A stretch of 64,000 bases of DNA, from NCBI GenBank assembly GCA_947499935.1, contig CANMQH010000002.1, forward strand, positions 124,001 through 188,000, read 5' to 3'. The notes beneath the pieces are model-generated. The model did not search any database, was not told the origin of the DNA, and saw only the letters and a list, made by a program, of their open reading frames with translations. This document shows positions 51,074 to 60,161 of the stretch, piece after piece (within the stretch, counting starts at the first letter, position 1; the number at the start of each line of letters is the position of its first letter). The translations under genes and the position numbers were made by a program. The DNA is from an uncultured Algibacter sp. (lineage in GTDB: Bacteria; Bacteroidota; Bacteroidia; Flavobacteriales; Flavobacteriaceae).

Positions 51074-53689
51074 ATGGAATTAACTATTGCATATAATGGA
51101 GCAAAAAAGGGTATAGAACTTTTCTTTAAGGGAGAACTCCCTAAAGAGTTAGCAATCTTCCTTAGAGAATTGGGCTTTAAAGAGTCATTGGGCAATACTA
51201 AAATGTGGTATGTAGATAAACATCCTGCCTATGAAAGTTTTGCTATCTCCTTAAAGGAAGTCCTTGCTAAAGGAGAAGATTGGAGAACCATTATTATAGC
51301 TCCATCTTTTGCTCCATCCTTAGAAAACATCAATGCCAATAAGTTCAGTTTGGTAACGGTTCATTATACCAGGGAAGAAAAAGTTGAAGAGACAAACTAT
51401 GTCCTGTTTGACTCTTATAAGAAAGTGGCCTTAGAAATAGCAACTCGATTTGCTATTAAAACCTACGGAAACCATTTTAAGCGTATAGAGGTCTTTCCTA
51501 GAAATTACAAGGTCAAAGCACGTAAACTCTTTAAGGAAAAGCAAATTATTTACGGAACAATTCCTTTAGAAAACAGCAATTCAAAACAACCATTGCCTGT
51601 TCAGAAAAAAGAAGAAACAGCAATAGAAAAAAAAGAAGAATCACAAGTGGTAACTCAAGAAACGGATACTTCAAAACTAAGAACAACACTTGATGAAGTT
51701 ATTTCCGAATTGCTCTTATTAGAAGAAACCCTGGAGGGAGAATCTGAAACTATCATTGGGACCACACTTTTTGATTTAGAAGAAGCTGTTGAAGAGCAAG
51801 ACGAAACCCAATTCAAAAATCAACTTTTAAAATCCATCCAACTCTTCAAAGATTGGGTTGATGATATTGATGCCAAACATAGGTTAGTAGCAATTGCATC
51901 AATGAATAAATTGACCCAACTTTTAGATGGAACCAGTATTAAGGAAGAAAAGAAACAAAAAAAAAGCAAAGCGGTTTCCAAAGATATTTTTTCAAGAGAC
52001 CACATCGTGAGAAATGTTCTTGTGCCTGAATTAGCTGGTGAGCCATTTCAATCAGGAAGTCTTAATTTAAGTGATGCCAATTTTATCAAGTTCAAATTTC
52101 CCGAACTCTACAAAATCAATGATAAAAATCTTTCGGAAGTATCAGGATTAGCGATGTTCAGGCTTTCTCAAATGGCGCATCCCACAGATTATGGTATTGA
52201 TGTGCATCGTTCTAGTGTGTTACAAGAATGGGAGAATCGAGGGTCCGAAGCTTTTAAGGAACTAGGATTCCCTACAGATTTAAATTACCCCTATGTAAAC
52301 ATACATGTAGGTTATCGTAGTATTGCTCCTTTAGAAGCTGAAATTGGAGCAAATGAAGATAGTCACAAATGGTGGACGGTAGTTGAACATGCCAGGCCTA
52401 TAGCAGACCCCGCAAAAGGAATCGCTATCATAGATGAGATGCTGATGGAACTTGTAGAAAAACGACTTGAGGTCATCAATCCCAAAACAGGCAAGCCAAA
52501 AACAGACAAAGCTTCCAAAGAAACTTTCAATGATATTGAATGGGAAATACAACGTTTGGAAAGGTCAAAGCAAGTCATTTTAGATTATCTCAATCAAGAT
52601 AACCCTGCCGAACCAAAAAACCAATCCAAGCCTAAAAAGAAGAAAGTCAAAAAGCAAAAAGACTATATAGACCGTACCATAGCCATAATGCACACCAACT
52701 ATTCCGATGCAAAACGTCTATCGAAAAAAAAGATTGAAGCGCTCAAGGAAGCAACTGGAGCTCCAAATTTAGGAGCCTTATGGGAAGCGGTAGAACTCAG
52801 TTGGCTTTTATGGTATAAAACACTCTACAAAGAACCCATTCCTTTTGAAGCTCGACTTAAAAAGATGATTCATTTTTGGAACAGCATTCAACCGACCTAT
52901 GCTTATTCAGACAGTAGTAAAGAACTGTACAAGCAGTATTCAACTCCTTGTCCCATTGGGGCTATTATTGCACAGTACACGGGTATGGATGATGCTGAGT
53001 TCATCTTTGAACCTAGTGCTGGAAATGGGCTATTGCTTGTGGGGGCTAATCCAAGAATTACTCATGTTAACGAAATTGATAAAAGCAGAACACAATCTTT
53101 AGAATATCAAAAATTCGGCAGAATTACCTCAGAGAATGCTTCTGAGCCTTTCCCCGAAACGATGCATAGGGTTCATGATGTGGTCGTTACCAATCCTCCC
53201 TTTGCCAAATGGGAAGCTTCCAAATTTGACAAGGAGCGTATTGCCAACAAGTATTTTAATAAGCAACGCGGTATTGCTCGTCATATTCGATTGGAACATT
53301 TGATGGCTGGATTGGCATTGTATACCATGACAGACAATGGTAAATCTGCTATTATCATTATGGGGCATGTGTATTATGGCGATGATGGACTCTTTGCCAA
53401 ATATCGTCCATTCTTCAACTGGCTTTACCGCCACTACAAGGTGGACGATATTATCAATATGAACAGCTATAAACTTTACAACAAACAAGGAACTGTAACT
53501 AAAACAATGCTCATTCTAATCGGTGGACGTAAAACCACACCTTCTGGAGTAGCTCCTAATCAATCCGAACAACCACATTTGGAAAAGGTAGTAGAAACCT
53601 TTGAAGACTTATGGGAGGAAGTAAAACTTCATACAAATCCTAATATAGACACCCTTATTACCCAACTTAAAACAGCTAGAATACAATGA
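51074..53689 (+). CDS. Large N6-adenine DNA methyltransferase of the element
   Basis: An 871-aa protein. Residues 1-170 form an unrecognised N-terminal domain, followed by a K/E-rich linker (about 175-200) and a helical region. The methyltransferase domain is C-terminal: SAM motif FEPSAGNGLL (about 645-654) and catalytic NPPF (about 707-710). There is no target-recognition domain that I can identify. Its stop overlaps the next gene (ATGA), which overlaps a giant SF2 helicase gene; together they resemble phage P1 DarB split into parts. Confidence 0.8.
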   Translation: MELTIAYNGAKKGIELFFKGELPKELAIFLRELGFKESLGNTKMWYVDKHPAYESFAISLKEVLAKGEDWRTIIIAPSFAPSLENINANKFSLVTVHYTREEKVEETNYVLFDSYKKVALEIATRFAIKTYGNHFKRIEVFPRNYKVKARKLFKEKQIIYGTIPLENSNSKQPLPVQKKEETAIEKKEESQVVTQETDTSKLRTTLDEVISELLLLEETLEGESETIIGTTLFDLEEAVEEQDETQFKNQLLKSIQLFKDWVDDIDAKHRLVAIASMNKLTQLLDGTSIKEEKKQKKSKAVSKDIFSRDHIVRNVLVPELAGEPFQSGSLNLSDANFIKFKFPELYKINDKNLSEVSGLAMFRLSQMAHPTDYGIDVHRSSVLQEWENRGSEAFKELGFPTDLNYPYVNIHVGYRSIAPLEAEIGANEDSHKWWTVVEHARPIADPAKGIAIIDEMLMELVEKRLEVINPKTGKPKTDKASKETFNDIEWEIQRLERSKQVILDYLNQDNPAEPKNQSKPKKKKVKKQKDYIDRTIAIMHTNYSDAKRLSKKKIEALKEATGAPNLGALWEAVELSWLLWYKTLYKEPIPFEARLKKMIHFWNSIQPTYAYSDSSKELYKQYSTPCPIGAIIAQYTGMDDAEFIFEPSAGNGLLLVGANPRITHVNEIDKSRTQSLEYQKFGRITSENASEPFPETMHRVHDVVVTNPPFAKWEASKFDKERIANKYFNKQRGIARHIRLEHLMAGLALYTMTDNGKSAIIIMGHVYYGDDGLFAKYRPFFNWLYRHYKVDDIINMNSYKLYNKQGTVTKTMLILIGGRKTTPSGVAPNQSEQPHLEKVVETFEDLWEEVKLHTNPNIDTLITQLKTARIQ

Positions 53690-54108
53690 TTTTCATAAAC
53701 AACCAATTAATGCCAGACGACAACTCGGCTATTCTTTTTATGACCACCAATACCAAGGCTTTTGAACGCTATGAAGACCATGAGGCTTCTATCTATATGC
53801 AACTACATGATTTAGTGGAGCAGGCTTTTGCTAATGGGGAGAACCCAATGGCTCTTATTGAGGATTATTTGGAACTGGTCTATACCGAAGGGCAATCAGT
53901 CAAAGAAATTGCAGACTTCCTAGCGCATACAGATAAGATGCAACTGGCACTATGGACACTTAAAGAAAGTTGGGACAACATGGATACTTCTGTACCCGAC
54001 AACTCCCTCATGTATGGGGGCATGGAAAAAGAAGAAGCCATTCAATTGTATTCAGAAATCACACTTCGCACTTACCTCGAAGCTCTAGCACAACACAATA
54101 ATGAGTAA
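53686..54108 (+). CDS. Small linker-gene protein between methyltransferase and helicase
   Basis: A 140-aa acidic protein with helical content (LVEQAFANGENPMALIEDYL, SVKEIADFLAHTDKMQLA). No family recognised. It overlaps the methyltransferase gene by 4 bases and the helicase gene by 8 bases, so stoichiometric expression and a complex with both is plausible. Confidence 0.65.
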   Translation: MIFINNQLMPDDNSAILFMTTNTKAFERYEDHEASIYMQLHDLVEQAFANGENPMALIEDYLELVYTEGQSVKEIADFLAHTDKMQLALWTLKESWDNMDTSVPDNSLMYGGMEKEEAIQLYSEITLRTYLEALAQHNNE

Positions 54109-57100
54109 TCAAGAACTAAAAATAGAACCCAGCGAGTTTACCAAGGATGCTAAAGAAATGGCTAATCTAGCTGAAAAGCAAAGTGCCTTGGTTCCTTACG
54201 AGCCCAAGTCAAAAGCACCGTATCGAATGCAGACCCTCATTCCTCGAAACATGGCTTTTGAAGTCCAAAAATCCTTGAATTCCATTGTGAAATCTCAAGG
54301 AAACATCGATAATTATGTACGTGACCAACTCAAATACAAATCTACCAAGCAACTTTGGAAAGGATTGGGGGCTGAACAAGTGGATGCCGTAGGCTTATAT
54401 CTCAAACAGTTTGACAAGGAACAAGGCATTATTATAGCAGACCAGACAGGAATTGGCAAGGGTCGGCAAGCTGCTGCGGTGATACGACATGCTGTTATGC
54501 AAGACTACCTTCCTGTCTTTTTCACCAAGAAGCCCGACCTATTTACCGATATGTATCGAGATTTAAAGGCGATTGGTTTTGATAATATTCACCCATTTAT
54601 AGTAAATACCGATACCAATGCTAAAATTAAAGATGCTGATGGACATGTGGTATTTAGTCCACTAAGTAGTACCGCTCAAGCTGAACTCATTTCCTCTGAA
54701 ATAGAATATGCTACCGAGAGTCCTGAGTCTATCGCGTATCACAAGAAAATAGGGAAGCGATTACCTAACCCTGATACCTATCCAACGATAAAAATCCCTA
54801 ACGCCCTAGACCATTTACCTGTAGGTTACGATATGGTTTTCTGTACCTATTCGCAAGTGCAATCCGCACATCCCTACAAACGCTTATGGCTTGAAAAAAT
54901 GGTAGCCAACGGGATTGATAGCAGTAAGAAATACAAAAAAGTAGTATTCATTTTGGATGAATCCCACATGGCGGGTGGTTTTGACTCCATAATCGGTACT
55001 TGGATGCGTGAGGTATTGCCCAAGACCAAAGCCTGTTGTTTTCTCAGTGCCACCTTTGCCAAATACCCCGAAGTGATGCCTTTTTATGCCAAGAAAACTG
55101 CTATAGCTGAAACAGGATTGAGCGACAGTAGTTTTGTACGCTCGATGACCAGTGGTGGCTTGGCTTTACAGGAAATTGTAGCTTCCAATCTATCCGAAAG
55201 CGGTCAGCTTATTCGTAGACAACGCTCCAATGAAGGCATCAAAGTAGATTATATCACATTGGATAAAGAGCCACAGCGCAGTAAAAGTCGTGCCAGTGTC
55301 AATCGTATTATTAGTTTAATGAACGAGGTTGTGGCATTCGAACAAGAGTTTGTCGCTCCTATTCTAGCTGATATTCATGCAACCGCTAAAGGGCAAGGTG
55401 AACGCATGACTGCCAAACCAAGGGGACTTGGTGTAAAACAAGCGCCCTATTTTTCTAGAGTGTTTACTATCATAGACCAAATGCTATTTGCCTTAAAAGT
55501 TAAAGATGTGGTTGCCCACACCATAAAACTATTAAAGGAAGACAAAAAAGTAGTGATTGCCTTTAAATCTACGATGGGTTCATTTCTTAAAGATTTAAAC
55601 CTAGTAAGTGGCGATATCATTCCTGAGGAACAAATGGATTTTACCCGAACCTTGGTAAAAGGTCTTGATGGAATTTTTAACTATAGTTACACTGCTATAG
55701 ATGGCGAAAAAACACGAGAGCGGATTGACTTGGAAGAACTTCCTCAAAATGGCATTGATGCGTATCACGATATCAAAAAGCGCATGCTTTTGGAAAGTTC
55801 AGGGCTCAGTATTTCTCCTATTGATGAACTAATAAAGGATATTCAAACCCAAAAGAAACCTAAATATATCGGAGGGCATTCCAACACCTACTTTAAGGTT
55901 GCAGAAGTTACGGGACGTAATCAGCGTGTCGCTATAAGTGGCGATGACATCGTTGTTGAATCCTTTAGAAGCAATACTGAAAAATCCTTTCGATTATTTA
56001 ATAGCGGAGAATTTGATGTGCTCCTTATCAATCAAAGTGGTAGTACGGGTTCTTCGGCGCATTCCAGTAAGGATTTTAAAGACCAACGCCAACGTGCCAT
56101 GATTGTGCATCAGTTTGAACTTGATATCAATACCGAGGTACAAAAGCGAGGGCGTATCAATAGAACAGGACAAGTGAACCTCCCTGAATATTATTACATC
56201 ACTAGCGATATTCCCACCGAAAAACGATTGCTAACGATGCTCAAAGCCAAACTAAAATCATTGGATGCCAATACTACGGGTTCTCAAAAAACGAATGATG
56301 ACACGCTTAAAAGTGCTGATTTCCTAAATAAATATGGAGATATCGTGGCGTGGAATTGGGTGGATGAAAATCAAGAGCTCATGGAACAATTGGGTTATCC
56401 TACCTATTATAAAAAAACCAGTAAAGAGGGTAATGTATACTACGAGCGTAGTGAATCCAAACAAGGTGCCATACGTCAGCTCACAGGAAGAGCGGGATTG
56501 TTAAAAGTAGAAGACCAAGATGCCTTGTACGATGATTTACTGGAGCGTTACGACCATCAGATAAAATTAGAAAGACAACAAGGCACCTACGACCTAGAAA
56601 CCGAATTCTTACCCCTTGATGCCGAAGTAAAAAAGCGTTTCTTATTCCAAAAAGGACAGGGAGGCTATACCCCTTTTGGAAAAGATACCGTACGAGATAT
56701 TACCATAATCAATAATCTGAAACGTCCCTTTACCAAACAAGAAATAGATTTACGCATACAAGATGCTTTGGAAGGTGAAAAACCCGTAAGTGTACGCTTA
56801 AAATTAGAGAATACTATTAATGAAGCTTACCCTAAACTATTAGAGGAGCGTAAAGCCAATCGATTCAAGGTTATTGAAAAGCTTAAAGAAGACCGCGATG
56901 TTTTACCCAAACGAGGAAGCGGAACTACTGAAGAAGAAAACGAAAAAATACTTTCGGATTGGAACAAGCTAGAAACCTTGATTAGTCAAAAAACGAGTCA
57001 GCTCGCTACTTATATGGCAGGCTTGGAAAATATCCAACGTACCATCTTGCGTTACATAAACATGTGGCATATTGGTGATGTGATTCGTGTCCCTTTTATC

Positions 57101-58360
57101 GGTACAACATTACAGGCTTCTTGGGGAATATTCTTAGGAGTGAGTATCGGGAAATCGGGTAAAAACCCCTATACACTTAGTAATATCAGTTTAAAATTTG
57201 GCGTTACCGATTCTCGGAAAATGCTGACCTATAGTCTGCAACCCGCTGAACAAAGTTTTATTAGTCAAATATTTACCGAAAGCAAGGATATATCGGAATC
57301 TGACGTGCAGATGGTTAATTTAGAATGGAATGACCTTATAAAAAAAGCATCTTCTAAACGTGAGCGCAGACATATTTTAACGGAGAATATCGTAGGAGCA
57401 TCCAATCAGATTGGAACACAAAATAAGCTTATCAAGTACAACACCAAGGAAGGCGTTATTAAAAATGGCATTTTACTTCACAGGGACTTTGGAAAAGATG
57501 GTGAAGCCGATAGCGCTGTGCTCCCTATTTCAGAAGCACATCCTATTATTAGCAAGCTAGAGGTAGATACTTCTTTTACTGACCACAAGCTTAGTTTTCG
57601 AGCAAAGCGATTAAACGAGAACTTTTTCCAAGTATTCCTAAGTAAAAGAGACCTCTACCAAGCCATTATTGATGAAAAATTACGAAGCTTATTATTTGAT
57701 AAAAATGAGCAAACACCTGATGAACTCCCAAACTTTGTCCAAAATGCAGGAGAGATGACAGGCACGTTGCATTGGAGTAATATCGAACGATTTTTAAAAA
57801 GACTTGATGCTTTTGATGTTCAGTTTTTAGGAGAGGCAAGAGAACTTGAGGATTGGGAAATTGAAAACGAAACCGATTGGAAATCTAAAACCAAACAGAA
57901 AAAAGGGAATTTCAAATATCAATTAGGTCGTCCTTATGGGCAGGGTAGCAATCCTACTATTGGATTTGTTAATTATGAAGAGCCTTCCTCTAATCATGAA
58001 TTTGGAATTGTCATTTACAACCGTGCGCTTACGGATAAAGAGAAATATAATTATTCCTTAATTCCCATTTTTAAGAATGCTGAAGAACCTTACCAAGAAT
58101 GGAAAATGGCTTTACTGGAAACAGAACTTAAAAACGAGTTTAATGCAATTATCGAAAAATCCCGAAAGCTTCCTTTGCACAGTGCTATTGAAAAAATGGG
58201 CTATTTTATTTTCAATAACCAGCACGAAGATGGCAACTCTGAATTTGTATTTGGAAACTATAGCCCACAAGATTTAGGACGTGTATTTTATGAAGATACT
58301 ATTGCCCAAATTTCGGATATCGATACCTTAATTAATCAATTAGAAATAGCGATTCAATAA
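54101..58360 (+). CDS. Strawberry-notch-like SF2 helicase
   Basis: A 1419-aa protein. Residues about 45-330 are the first RecA lobe: IIIADQTGIGKGRQAA (Walker A variant, about 112-124), VFCTYSQVQ, and VFILDESHMAGG (Walker B, about 281-292). The second lobe has FDVLLINQSGSTGSSAHSS and EVQKRGRINRTGQVNLPEYY (motif VI, about 679-692). The rest is long and unassigned. The motifs fit the strawberry-notch group found in phages and conjugative elements. Start overlaps the upstream gene; the stop shares a base with the AAA+ ATG. Confidence 0.85.
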   Translation: MSNQELKIEPSEFTKDAKEMANLAEKQSALVPYEPKSKAPYRMQTLIPRNMAFEVQKSLNSIVKSQGNIDNYVRDQLKYKSTKQLWKGLGAEQVDAVGLYLKQFDKEQGIIIADQTGIGKGRQAAAVIRHAVMQDYLPVFFTKKPDLFTDMYRDLKAIGFDNIHPFIVNTDTNAKIKDADGHVVFSPLSSTAQAELISSEIEYATESPESIAYHKKIGKRLPNPDTYPTIKIPNALDHLPVGYDMVFCTYSQVQSAHPYKRLWLEKMVANGIDSSKKYKKVVFILDESHMAGGFDSIIGTWMREVLPKTKACCFLSATFAKYPEVMPFYAKKTAIAETGLSDSSFVRSMTSGGLALQEIVASNLSESGQLIRRQRSNEGIKVDYITLDKEPQRSKSRASVNRIISLMNEVVAFEQEFVAPILADIHATAKGQGERMTAKPRGLGVKQAPYFSRVFTIIDQMLFALKVKDVVAHTIKLLKEDKKVVIAFKSTMGSFLKDLNLVSGDIIPEEQMDFTRTLVKGLDGIFNYSYTAIDGEKTRERIDLEELPQNGIDAYHDIKKRMLLESSGLSISPIDELIKDIQTQKKPKYIGGHSNTYFKVAEVTGRNQRVAISGDDIVVESFRSNTEKSFRLFNSGEFDVLLINQSGSTGSSAHSSKDFKDQRQRAMIVHQFELDINTEVQKRGRINRTGQVNLPEYYYITSDIPTEKRLLTMLKAKLKSLDANTTGSQKTNDDTLKSADFLNKYGDIVAWNWVDENQELMEQLGYPTYYKKTSKEGNVYYERSESKQGAIRQLTGRAGLLKVEDQDALYDDLLERYDHQIKLERQQGTYDLETEFLPLDAEVKKRFLFQKGQGGYTPFGKDTVRDITIINNLKRPFTKQEIDLRIQDALEGEKPVSVRLKLENTINEAYPKLLEERKANRFKVIEKLKEDRDVLPKRGSGTTEEENEKILSDWNKLETLISQKTSQLATYMAGLENIQRTILRYINMWHIGDVIRVPFIGTTLQASWGIFLGVSIGKSGKNPYTLSNISLKFGVTDSRKMLTYSLQPAEQSFISQIFTESKDISESDVQMVNLEWNDLIKKASSKRERRHILTENIVGASNQIGTQNKLIKYNTKEGVIKNGILLHRDFGKDGEADSAVLPISEAHPIISKLEVDTSFTDHKLSFRAKRLNENFFQVFLSKRDLYQAIIDEKLRSLLFDKNEQTPDELPNFVQNAGEMTGTLHWSNIERFLKRLDAFDVQFLGEARELEDWEIENETDWKSKTKQKKGNFKYQLGRPYGQGSNPTIGFVNYEEPSSNHEFGIVIYNRALTDKEKYNYSLIPIFKNAEEPYQEWKMALLETELKNEFNAIIEKSRKLPLHSAIEKMGYFIFNNQHEDGNSEFVFGNYSPQDLGRVFYEDTIAQISDIDTLINQLEIAIQ

Positions 58361-59310
58361 TGAATAACAGAAAATTAAATATCCCTGAAATACAACAGAT
58401 TCCTCAGTTTATGAAAATCTTAGATGATTTGAGTGTGGGGAATAACCCTTATCTAGTCGGAAGTGCCGGAACAGGAAAAACCACTTTGGGAGAAAAGGTA
58501 GCCTATGCCTTATATGGACGTTCTGAAAATGATAGCAAGGACTTGCCTTTTACCATTGTGAACTGCAACCAATGGACTTCCCCTATTGATATTAAGGGTG
58601 GACAGACCATTACAGGCTACAAAGAAGGCGCATTAATTGAAGCTTGGCGAGATGGTAAAATTTTAATCCTGGACGAAATGCCAAAGCTTGATGCCAATAC
58701 CGCTGGCTTGCTTAATGATGCACTTGCCAAAAGCGCCCGTGAAGAGGCTATTATTTTTAATGGCAATAACGAGCCCATTACCAAGCATAGAAATTTTGGC
58801 TGTATTGCTACGGGTAACGTTATAGGTAAAGGTGCTAGTGGAAATTATGTAGGGAACAACAAACAGGATGCTTCATTATTAGACCGTTTTAGTGGTTGTA
58901 TTTATCGTATTGGCTTTAATGAAACTTTGGAACGCCAATTAGTATATCCTGCTGTGGTAAATATCTGCTTGGATATTCGTAAATCGATTCTGAAGTATGA
59001 AGGCAAGGAAGCTGGAGATGATGATACAGAAGATATCATGACCTTACGTACCATGCTCAACTTAGAACGTGCCTACGAACTAGAAATGAAGCGCGAAACA
59101 GGAATGAAAGATGAGTTTGGAAAGACTTACCTTAAAATGCCCAATGGTAAAACACTCAAAGATGGTTTGCTCAGCTATTTTTTAGCTATGACCAAAGAAA
59201 AGGCTGAACACATTAAAAATGAGGTCAATTTAGAAGGTTTTCTAAATTCTTATAAAGGAAGTGTGATGAAAAAGGAGTTTATAAAAGAGTTTAAACGGCG
59301 TATAGGATAA
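58360..59310 (+). CDS. MoxR/CbbQ-like AAA+ ATPase
   Basis: A 316-aa protein. Walker A GSAGTGKT (34-41), Walker B ILILDEMPKL (101-110), sensor CIATGNVIGKG (about 147-157) and arginine-finger region LLDRFSG are intact. This AAA+ group remodels partner proteins, often one with a VWA domain. Its ATG shares one base with the helicase stop (TAATG), showing strong coupling. No VWA protein is in the operon, but the gene at 60162 has a possible VWA-like segment. Confidence 0.83.
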   Translation: MNNRKLNIPEIQQIPQFMKILDDLSVGNNPYLVGSAGTGKTTLGEKVAYALYGRSENDSKDLPFTIVNCNQWTSPIDIKGGQTITGYKEGALIEAWRDGKILILDEMPKLDANTAGLLNDALAKSAREEAIIFNGNNEPITKHRNFGCIATGNVIGKGASGNYVGNNKQDASLLDRFSGCIYRIGFNETLERQLVYPAVVNICLDIRKSILKYEGKEAGDDDTEDIMTLRTMLNLERAYELEMKRETGMKDEFGKTYLKMPNGKTLKDGLLSYFLAMTKEKAEHIKNEVNLEGFLNSYKGSVMKKEFIKEFKRRIG

Positions 59311-59324
59311 TCTATAAGTCCATT

Positions 59325-59780
59325 TTAATTGGGACTAAACGGATATCCTCCTATATTCTTAACTATTCTTTTAGAAGCCTCTGCTTTTTGAGGCTTTCTA
59401 ATAGAACGGCTGTAAATAAGTTTACCGATGCGTTGTACCTCTGGGAGCAATCTAACTTCTATATATTCTAGCTCCCCTGTATGTGGGTTATAGTGCTTAT
59501 TATATGATTCCAAGTGGGCTCCCGAAAACTCAATGTCGTATATCTTATCTACTCTATTTTCCTTATAGAATCGTAACCGCCCCTTAATTGAATATGCTTT
59601 CAATATAATTTCGTTCAGTAATTCATTAATATTGGTACTACCCTCTAATTTCAAATGAAAATCGCCACTAAGTAGCGCTTCAATTCGTGGCTTCTTTGAA
59701 TTAGGATTGGTAATGACACATTTTTGGGGATTCAAAATCGGATATTCTTTACCCGAGATAAAAAGACTTGCTTGAGGCAT
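59325..59780 (-). CDS. Hcp/TssD-like tube protein (orphan)
   Basis: A 151-aa protein on the minus strand inside the rightward cluster. The core (SLFISGKEYPIL, LKLEGSTNINELLNEI, GRLRFYKENRVDKIYDIEFS, NPHTGELEYIEVRLLPEVQR) follows the pattern of TssD/Hcp tube proteins of Bacteroidota type VI-like secretion systems. A basic C-terminal extension (about 125-151) is unusual. No sheath, baseplate or spike gene is nearby. Family call is by strand pattern and needs a structural or profile search. Confidence 0.5.
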   Translation of the reverse strand: MPQASLFISGKEYPILNPQKCVITNPNSKKPRIEALLSGDFHLKLEGSTNINELLNEIILKAYSIKGRLRFYKENRVDKIYDIEFSGAHLESYNKHYNPHTGELEYIEVRLLPEVQRIGKLIYSRSIRKPQKAEASKRIVKNIGGYPFSPN

Positions 59781-59785
59781 ATATC

Positions 59786-59910
59786 GCTTGGTTTAAAATA
59801 AAGGGTGGAACTTCAACTTATCAGCAGAGAGGTACGACCAAGCACCCTGAGACAAATAAGAGAAGCCCACCCCAAACCGAAGTGGGCGTTCTACTTATAA
59901 TTCTTGTCTC
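59786..59910 (-). promoter_or_regulatory. Highly structured leader of the TssD-like gene or small RNA
   Basis: A 62-base hairpin has nested arms GAGACAA/TTGTCTC (59849-59855, 59904-59910), ATAAG/CTTAT, AGAA/TTCT and GCCCAC/GTGGGC. Before it, GCTTGGT (59786-59792) can pair with ACCAAGC (59837-59843) and AGGGTG with CACCCT (59843-59848), in crossing order as in a pseudoknot. Confidence 0.6.
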
Positions 59911-60127
59911 TTAAATTGGTCGTTTTCTCTACTAAGAATTATAGCATAACGCTACAATATGATATGTTTAAAATTCTTTGCTTTACCTATAAATTTTGTT
60001 TTTTATTAGAAATATAAAAATAGAGAAATTGCACGAATGTACACGCTTTAAAATGCGTTTTTCCTATTAGCCATTTTTAGACTGACCCCTAAAAAATGGT
60101 ACCACACTACATTTATCAACAGTAATA

Positions 60128-60156
60128 CTCATAAACTCAAAAATTACTTTTATGAG
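60128..60156. promoter_or_regulatory. Palindrome upstream of the gene at 60162
   Basis: Arms CTCATAAA (60128-60135) and TTTATGAG (60149-60156) end 5 bases before the ATG. Operator or leader hairpin. Confidence 0.5.
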
Positions 60157-60161
60157 AATTC

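Larger units (their letters stand above)
59781..60161. other. Structure-rich spacer of 381 bases
   Basis: No gene. It holds the pseudoknot-like and hairpin leader of the minus-strand TssD-like gene (59786-59910), a hairpin with arms CCATTTTTAG (60071-60080) and CTAAAAAATGG (60089-60099), and the palindrome before the gene at 60162. Confidence 0.6.

Noticed and set aside
49902..58360. DISARM-like defence system (PLD, methyltransferase, helicase)
   Set aside because: The helicase is of the strawberry-notch type, no DUF1998 (DrmB) gene is present, and the PLD-like gene is in a separate divergent unit.
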